The notes under the pieces are model-generated. The model saw only the letters and a program-made list of their open reading frames with translations, had not been told where the DNA came from and searched no databases. A stretch of 64,000 bases of DNA from Halapricum desulfuricans (GTDB lineage: Archaea > Halobacteriota > Halobacteria > Halobacteriales > Haloarculaceae): assembly GCF_017094525.1 (NCBI RefSeq), contig NZ_CP064788.1, positions 1,411,030 to 1,475,029 of the forward strand, written 5' to 3'. Positions 58,677 to 64,000 of the stretch are shown one piece after another. A program made the translations under genes and the position numbers. How positions within the stretch are numbered: position 1 is the first letter of the stretch; each line of letters starts with the position of its first letter.

Positions 58677-58831
58677 ACGCGCTGTGTGGGTAACACGTTG
58701 TCCTCTCCTGAATAATAAGTATATTTATTTCTGGCAGTCAATCAACAGTAAACTTCGGGCCACAACCTATCGGGTCGCACGACCGTGGTTCGATCGGCGG
58801 GAAAACAAGTTTGTCGGACTCGACGGGACCG

Positions 58832-60526
58832 TCACTGGGTGTAGGCGTCGTCGAGGTACTCCCGGACCATCCGCTGGGTGTGGTAGTACGGGCCGTTGAA
58901 GGACATCGTATTGCGCATGATATCGATCCACTTCTCGCGGTCTTCGTAGTACATCGGCACGACCGTGTTCTCCAGTTGGTCGTACAGGTCCATCGCGTCC
59001 TGGCGGTCCTCGTCTGCAGCCGCAGTCTCGTCGGGTTCGCTCTCCTCGGCCTCGGGACCGATCTTCCAGCCGGTCTCGTTCTCGATGTGGCCCTCGACCC
59101 ACCAGCCGTCGAGCGTGCCGAGCTGCGGGATCCCGTTGTAAGCGGCTTTCATCCCCGAGGTGCCGCAGGCCTCAAGCGGCCGTCGGGGGTTGTTGAGCCA
59201 GACGTCGACGCCGGAGGTGAGCTTCGCGCCGACCTCCATGTCGTAGTCCTCAACGTACTCGACGTTGATCGCGTCGTTGAGCTGCCAGGCGTCGTGGAAA
59301 ATTTTCTGGATGTTCCCGCTGCCGTCCTCGTCACCGGGGAACGCCTTGCCGGCGAAGACGAGCTGGAACTCGCCGACGTTCTCGGCGATGTGACGCAGGC
59401 GTTCGTGCTCGTAGAAGATCAGGTCCGCGCGCTTGTAGGCGGTCGCTCGGCGAGCGAACCCGATTGTGAGCTTCTCCGGATCGAGATCCGACCCCTCGCG
59501 CTCGTTGATGAACTCGATCGTGTCCCGCTTTTCCTCCATGTGGGCCTCCCAGAGGTCGTCGTCGGGGATGACCGACGCGTGCTTGAGCTTGTAGGGGTTC
59601 TCGCGCCAGCCCTCGACGTACTCGTCGTACAGCTCCTTGAAGGAGTCACCGACCCAGAAGGGCACGTGGACGCCGTTAGTGATGGCGTCGATCTCGTACC
59701 CGGGGAACATGTTCTGGGAGACTTCCTGGTGTTTCTTCGCCACGGAGTTGGCGTACCGCGAGAGGTTCAACGCGAGCAAGGTCATGTGCAGGTCCTGCTC
59801 GCGGCTGTACTTCTTGAGGACGTCCTGGGGAACAAACTCCCCGAGAACCTCGTTGACCAGTCCCCAGTTAAACTGATCGTGGCCGGCCTCGACCGGCGTG
59901 TGGGTCGTGAAGACGGTCTGTTCGCGGACCGGCTCGGGATCCATATCGTTCTCTTTCAGCAGCTCCAGCGTCAGGAGGGCGGCGTGGCCCTCGTTCATGT
60001 GGTACGTGTCGATCTCGTAGCCGAGTTCGGCGAGTATCCGGGTGCCGCCGATTCCGAGGACGATCTCCTGAGCCAGCTGGACGTCCTCGCCGTAGCCGGG
60101 GCTGTACAGCCGCTGGGTGTACTCCCTGGCCTCCGGATCGTTACTTTCGACGTTCGTGTCCAGATAGATGATCGGGACCGTGTGCCCACTTCGTTCGGAG
60201 ACGACGTCGTACTGCCAGGCCGTCACCGTCACGTCTCGCCCGTTGATCGGGACTGTCACTTCGACGTCGAGTTTCTCGCAGTACTCCTCGACCGGCCACG
60301 GGTCCTCCTCGCTGATCTGTGTCCCGTCCTCTTCGAGCGTCTGCTTGCAGTAGCCACGCTCGTTGAGCTGGGCGACACAGACCGCGGGGACGCCCATGTC
60401 CGCGAAAGACCGGATCGTATCGCCCGCCAGCACGCCCAGCCCGCCGCTGTACGTCTTGACGTCGTTTTCGATTCCGATCTCCATCGTGTAATACGCGATC
60501 CGTCCGTCCAGGTTTTCCGACACCAT
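58832..60526 (-). CDS. glgP: Alpha-glucan phosphorylase
   Basis: 564 residues, releases glucose-1-phosphate from glycogen or maltodextrin. It belongs to the shorter archaeal/bacterial GlgP group: RIAYYTMEIGIENDVKTYSG, GGLGVLAGDTIRSFADMGVP, YHMNEGHAALLTLELLKEND, GFARRATAYKRADLIFYEHE, and the pyridoxal-phosphate region SGMKAAYNGIPQLGTLDGWW. It is divergent from the amylase gene and fits with malQ in one pathway. Confidence 0.92.
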   Translation of the reverse strand: MVSENLDGRIAYYTMEIGIENDVKTYSGGLGVLAGDTIRSFADMGVPAVCVAQLNERGYCKQTLEEDGTQISEEDPWPVEEYCEKLDVEVTVPINGRDVTVTAWQYDVVSERSGHTVPIIYLDTNVESNDPEAREYTQRLYSPGYGEDVQLAQEIVLGIGGTRILAELGYEIDTYHMNEGHAALLTLELLKENDMDPEPVREQTVFTTHTPVEAGHDQFNWGLVNEVLGEFVPQDVLKKYSREQDLHMTLLALNLSRYANSVAKKHQEVSQNMFPGYEIDAITNGVHVPFWVGDSFKELYDEYVEGWRENPYKLKHASVIPDDDLWEAHMEEKRDTIEFINEREGSDLDPEKLTIGFARRATAYKRADLIFYEHERLRHIAENVGEFQLVFAGKAFPGDEDGSGNIQKIFHDAWQLNDAINVEYVEDYDMEVGAKLTSGVDVWLNNPRRPLEACGTSGMKAAYNGIPQLGTLDGWWVEGHIENETGWKIGPEAEESEPDETAAADEDRQDAMDLYDQLENTVVPMYYEDREKWIDIMRNTMSFNGPYYHTQRMVREYLDDAYTQ

Positions 60527-60755
60527 GTGCGCGACCTCTTCTATGAGATTGCGTATCTCGGGGTAAAACTGTTGTTGTTTTATTTCATCAACGATCCGAT
60601 CCCAGTAGCGGGCCTGAAACGCCGACAGACGAGAAATAAACCATCGATAATACGATTTATCGAAGGCACACAGTCACGAATAAATATATCTTGCGACGGC
60701 TGCTGTGCGGCTCTGTCCCCTTCTAGTCTGCATATTTGACCAAGGTGTCTCCCCA
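60527..60755. promoter_or_regulatory. Divergent promoter region glgP / amylase
   Basis: 229 bp between the divergent glycogen genes. It contains AT-rich tracts (TTGTTGTTTTATTTCATCAA, 60569-60588; AATAAATATATCTTGC, 60679-60694), candidates for TATA boxes of each side. A shared control is likely because both products act on the same glucan. No operator repeat could be defined. Confidence 0.45.
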
Positions 60756-62747
60756 ATGGTGCAGACCGATGTCGGAAGATTGATTGGAGGTGGTCTCGCT
60801 GACATACATACATACATGCACCACCCAGGCCCACCGCGGTTCATGGCAGTCGGAGAGACACAAGAACTAGCCCCACGCGACCCCGATCCCGGCGAGACCT
60901 ACGTCTGGTCGATCTCGGAGTCGCCGGCGGACAGTTCGGTCGTGCTCGGCGACGAGCCGATCGAGTATCTCACGCCGGACGAACCGGGGACTTACACGGT
61001 CGAACTCGACGCGCCGGACGGAACCCACGAGCTGACCGTCCGCGTCTATCCCGGTGAGAAAGCGGTCTCCCAGCAACCGAGTCGTGCCGGCTACAGCGGC
61101 CAGAGCGGCTACAGCGGTTACAGCGGCTACAGCGGTTACAGCGGCGTCCCGGGTGTCTCCGGGGGACAGAGCGGTAGCGGCGTCGGTTCCGGAATCGCCC
61201 GCGACATTGGCGAACGCGGTCGTCCCCGGATCACGCTCACGGGCGAGCAGGTCGGCGACGAGGTCGTCATCACGGCCCATCCCAAGACTGCGCCAGGCGC
61301 TCCCGAGGAAGACCTCGACGTCGAGTTTTTCGTCGACGACCGTGACGATCTCGAAGAATACGAGATCGACGGCTACGAGTTCCGCGCCCCGCTTGCGGCT
61401 GTCGAGGAGCCGGTTCGGATCCACGGCGTCGCGATCGGCTACCAGTACAGCGTCCCGGACACCGTCAGCGTCCACCCCGACGGCGGCGTCGATCTGCTCA
61501 ACGAACCGCCGGAGTGGACCGACGAGATGTCCGTCTACGAACTGTACGTGCGCGGGTTCGTCGAACCCGAAGACGACGAGTCGATCCTCGAGGCGATCAC
61601 CGACCGGCTCGACGACATCAAGGATCTCGGGCTGAACACGCTGTGGTTCACGCCCGTTCTGCAGAACGACGACTTCGACCACGGCTACAACATCACGGAC
61701 TTCTACTCGATCGCCGACGACCTCGGCGGCGAGGAGGACTTCGAGAAACTTATCGAGGAAGCCCACGAGCGGGACATGAAGGTCCTGTTCGACCTCGTGC
61801 TCAACCACTCCGCGCGCGAGCACGAGTTCTACCAGCGCGCCGTCGAGGGCGATCCGAAGTACCGCGAGTGGTACGACTGGCAGGACGAGGAGAACAACGT
61901 CCCCGACACGTACTTCGACTGGCCGTACATCGCGAACTTCAACTACGACAACCTCGAAGTACGTCGGCACCTGCTGGACGCCGTCGAGAAGTGGGCCGAA
62001 TACGTCGACGGCTTCCGGTGTGACATGGCATGGGCCGTGCCACGGCCGTTCTGGCAGGAGATCCGCGCCCTCACCAAGTCCAAGGACAGCGAGTTCCTGC
62101 TGATGGACGAGACGATCCCCTACGTCGCGGACTTCCACAACCTCTGTTTCGACGTTCACTTCGACGCCGGGCTGTACTTCGATCTGCTCCAGATCGGCCA
62201 GGGTAACCAGCCCGCCGACCAGATATTCGATTCGATCGAGAACCGGTACAAGATCGGCTTCCCGGATCACGCCGGGTTCCTCACCTACATCGAGAACCAC
62301 GACGAGGATCGCTACATCGAGCAGGCCGGTGAAGCGGCCGTCCGGGCGGCTGCAACCGCGTCCTGGACGGTTCCCGGCATCCCCATGATCTACGCCGGCC
62401 AGGAAATCGGCGAACGCCAGCGTCGCGGCCACACCCACTGGGAGTACGCCAACGAGGAACTGCGGGAGTTCTACCACCAGTTGACCGAGACCTGGGAGGA
62501 TATCGACGCGCTGAAAGTCGACGCCGACTTCGAGCGCGTCGATTACGAGAGTGACGACGACGCCGTCACCGCCTTCGCTCGAGACGGCGAGGACGGTCGC
62601 TACGTCGTCGTGCTGAACTTCTCGGGCGAATCAGAGGTCGTCGGACTCGACGAAGAAGTCGAAGCCATCGACCAGATCACCGGCGAGAACGTCGCCGCCG
62701 AGAACGGCGTCACCGTCGAGGACGCGGTCGTCCTCCCCGCAGAATAG
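60756..62747 (+). CDS. GH13 alpha-amylase family enzyme (cyclomaltodextrinase/maltogenic type)
   Basis: 663 residues from MVQTDVGRLIGGGLADIHTY. N-terminal beta-sandwich domains (about 1-110 and 150-245) are joined by a GYSG-repeat linker (about residues 123-136). The catalytic barrel starts WTDEMSVYELYVRGFVEPED. Active-site motifs: VLFDLVLNHSAREH, VDGFRCDMAWAVP (nucleophile Asp), FLLMDETIPYV (acid Glu) and YIENHDEDRYIE (third Asp). No export signal, so it works inside the cell on maltodextrin. Start 60756 or a later ATG (60816) are possible. Confidence 0.88.
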   Translation: MVQTDVGRLIGGGLADIHTYMHHPGPPRFMAVGETQELAPRDPDPGETYVWSISESPADSSVVLGDEPIEYLTPDEPGTYTVELDAPDGTHELTVRVYPGEKAVSQQPSRAGYSGQSGYSGYSGYSGYSGVPGVSGGQSGSGVGSGIARDIGERGRPRITLTGEQVGDEVVITAHPKTAPGAPEEDLDVEFFVDDRDDLEEYEIDGYEFRAPLAAVEEPVRIHGVAIGYQYSVPDTVSVHPDGGVDLLNEPPEWTDEMSVYELYVRGFVEPEDDESILEAITDRLDDIKDLGLNTLWFTPVLQNDDFDHGYNITDFYSIADDLGGEEDFEKLIEEAHERDMKVLFDLVLNHSAREHEFYQRAVEGDPKYREWYDWQDEENNVPDTYFDWPYIANFNYDNLEVRRHLLDAVEKWAEYVDGFRCDMAWAVPRPFWQEIRALTKSKDSEFLLMDETIPYVADFHNLCFDVHFDAGLYFDLLQIGQGNQPADQIFDSIENRYKIGFPDHAGFLTYIENHDEDRYIEQAGEAAVRAAATASWTVPGIPMIYAGQEIGERQRRGHTHWEYANEELREFYHQLTETWEDIDALKVDADFERVDYESDDDAVTAFARDGEDGRYVVVLNFSGESEVVGLDEEVEAIDQITGENVAAENGVTVEDAVVLPAE

Positions 62748-62884
62748 CGTTTCCGGTCAGATCCCGCTGCTTTGCTCGTCGACTTCTAGCCCGTCGCGTC
62801 CCCGACGACGGCCTCGCGACCCACCCGCCCGACCCAGAACATATCGGCGAGGTTGTGAACCTGCCTCGGGGCCAAGTGGTTCTC

Positions 62885-64000
62885 CTAGTCGGTCAGCCGT
62901 CCGGTCGCCTCGGTGATGTCATACAGTCGCTGGGCGACCTCGTCGGTCAGAGCGTCTTCACTGACCCGCCAGGACCAGTTGCCTTCCTCAGTGCCGGGGA
63001 CGTTGAACCGTGCTTCCGAGCCGTAACCCAGCGGATCCTGCACCTGCGCGAGCGTGATGGCCGAGTCCGACCCCCAGACGGTATCGAGGATGTCCCAGTG
63101 GACGTCCCCGCCCTCGTAGTCGACGGCGTAGTGCAGACAGTCGAGCTGTCGATCGTCGAGGTCCTCGTACCAGCCGACGAGCGTGTCGGTGTCGTGGGTT
63201 GAGGTGTAGGCGACGGAGTTCTCGTCGTAGGTCACCGGGTGATAGCGACTATCGCCGTCACACCAGTCGGCGAACGCTGCGACGTTCATGCCCGGATACC
63301 CCAGATCGTCGCGGATCCGGTCCATCTCCTCGGTGATCTCGCCGAGGTCCTCGACGACGATCGGGAGGTCGCCCAGCTGGTCGCGGACAGCATAGAAGAC
63401 CTCCTCGTGTGGTCCGACGACCCACTCGCCCTCACGGGCGGTGTCGGCGTCGGCCGGGATCTCCCAGTAGCTCTCGAATGCCTTGAAGTGGTCGATCCGG
63501 AAGATGTCGACTCGCTGGAGCAGACGCTCGAAGCGACTGACCCACCAGCCGTAATCGCGCTCGGCCAGCGCGGCCCAGTCGTAGACCGGCGTCCCCCACA
63601 TCTGGCCGTCGTCCGAGAACTCGTCCGGCGGGACGCCGGAGACGTACTCGGGTTCGCGCTGTTCGTCGAGTTTGAATATCTCCGGGTTGGCCCAGACGTC
63701 GGCGCTGTCGAGGTCGACGTAGATCGGCACGTCCCCGACCAGCTTGACGCCGCGTTCGTTGGCGTACTCTTTCAGCGCGGACCACTGCTGGTCGAACAGC
63801 CACTGGAGGAACTGCCGGTACTCGATCGTCTCGGCCAGTTCCTCGCGGTACCGTTCGAGGGCGTCTGGATCGCGCATCTTCGCCTCTTCGGGCCAGTCCA
63901 GCCAGGAGACGCCGTCGAAGTGCGTTCGGAGCGCCCGATACAGCGCGTACTCCTCGAGCCACTCGCCGGCGTCGTCCTTGAACTGCTCGAACGCCGCCCG
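62885..64000 (-). CDS. malQ: 4-alpha-glucanotransferase (cut by window end)
   Basis: The C-terminal 371 residues of a GH77 amylomaltase; the frame is open to base 64000. Motifs: VKLVGDVPIYVDLDSADVWA, VDIFRIDHFKAFESYWEIPA (nucleophile Asp), PIVVEDLGEITEEMDRIRDD (acid Glu) and AYTSTHDTDTLVGWY (third Asp). It transfers maltodextrin segments, completing the set with glgP and the amylase. The ATG at 63877 is internal. The gene's start lies outside the window. Confidence 0.95.
   Translation of the reverse strand, partial: RAAFEQFKDDAGEWLEEYALYRALRTHFDGVSWLDWPEEAKMRDPDALERYREELAETIEYRQFLQWLFDQQWSALKEYANERGVKLVGDVPIYVDLDSADVWANPEIFKLDEQREPEYVSGVPPDEFSDDGQMWGTPVYDWAALAERDYGWWVSRFERLLQRVDIFRIDHFKAFESYWEIPADADTAREGEWVVGPHEEVFYAVRDQLGDLPIVVEDLGEITEEMDRIRDDLGYPGMNVAAFADWCDGDSRYHPVTYDENSVAYTSTHDTDTLVGWYEDLDDRQLDCLHYAVDYEGGDVHWDILDTVWGSDSAITLAQVQDPLGYGSEARFNVPGTEEGNWSWRVSEDALTDEVAQRLYDITEATGRLTD

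Overview
ORGANISM. The window is chromosomal DNA of a haloarchaeon (class Halobacteria). The evidence is high GC with very acidic proteins, archaeal information genes (aIF2-beta, L15e, aIF5A, type II methionine aminopeptidase, a histone-fold protein), halocyanin, Tat-type RR signals followed by a lipobox, a HalX response regulator, MptA and many small zinc-ribbon proteins. Genus cannot be fixed from the sequence alone. LAYOUT. 1-8.4 kb: 3' end of hemA, a FabG/PhaB-like reductase, a bactofilin-like protein, an ABC-2 exporter, then a heme/copper oxidase module (CtaA-CtaB fusion divergent from coxB). 8.4-17.2 kb: small zinc proteins, aIF2-beta, squalene/phytoene synthase, tRNA-His, L15e, thiolase, M42 peptidase and two MoeA proteins. 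17.3-21.4 kb: a DJ-1/TrmO fusion and a NitT/TauT-type ABC uptake operon. 21.6-31.1 kb: accessory island 1, lower in GC. It holds two ISH3-family insertion sequences, a truncated cysteine-rich secreted protein, a two-TM protein, a winged-helix regulator, a coiled-coil protein, two copies of a secreted-protein/lipoprotein pair and an HNH remnant. 31.4-45.4 kb: core genes (halocyanin, PAS histidine kinase, CDF transporter, HIT, Map, asparaginase, Nif3-like, agmatinase with aIF5A, cyclophilin, MptA). 45.4-51.2 kb: accessory island 2, bracketed by two 164-bp direct repeats. It has a third lipoprotein paralogue, IS and propeller remnants, a DUF433/PIN-like toxin-antitoxin pair, a CBS/HPF-like protein, a truncated MazF, and several copies of a ~60-bp repeat lying between these modules. 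51.3-64 kb: an ABC exporter, pgi, a YigZ-like protein, ferredoxin, a soluble chemoreceptor fused to a solute-binding domain, and an alpha-glucan cluster (glgP, GH13 amylase, malQ) that works with pgi in glycogen/maltodextrin turnover. MAIN NEW OBSERVATION. A family of tiny (about 72-80 bp) palindromic elements occurs about nine times, all in the core DNA. Complete copies have outer inverted repeats, an inner hairpin, and TGA (TCA on the other strand) directly repeated at both edges. Two complete copies abut the TGA stop codon of a gene. One copy sits inside a zinc-ribbon gene, and removing it with one TGA repeat rejoins the reading frame exactly, which is direct evidence of insertion. Second in interest are the duplicated secreted-protein/lipoprotein pairs of island 1 and the repeat-separated modules of island 2.
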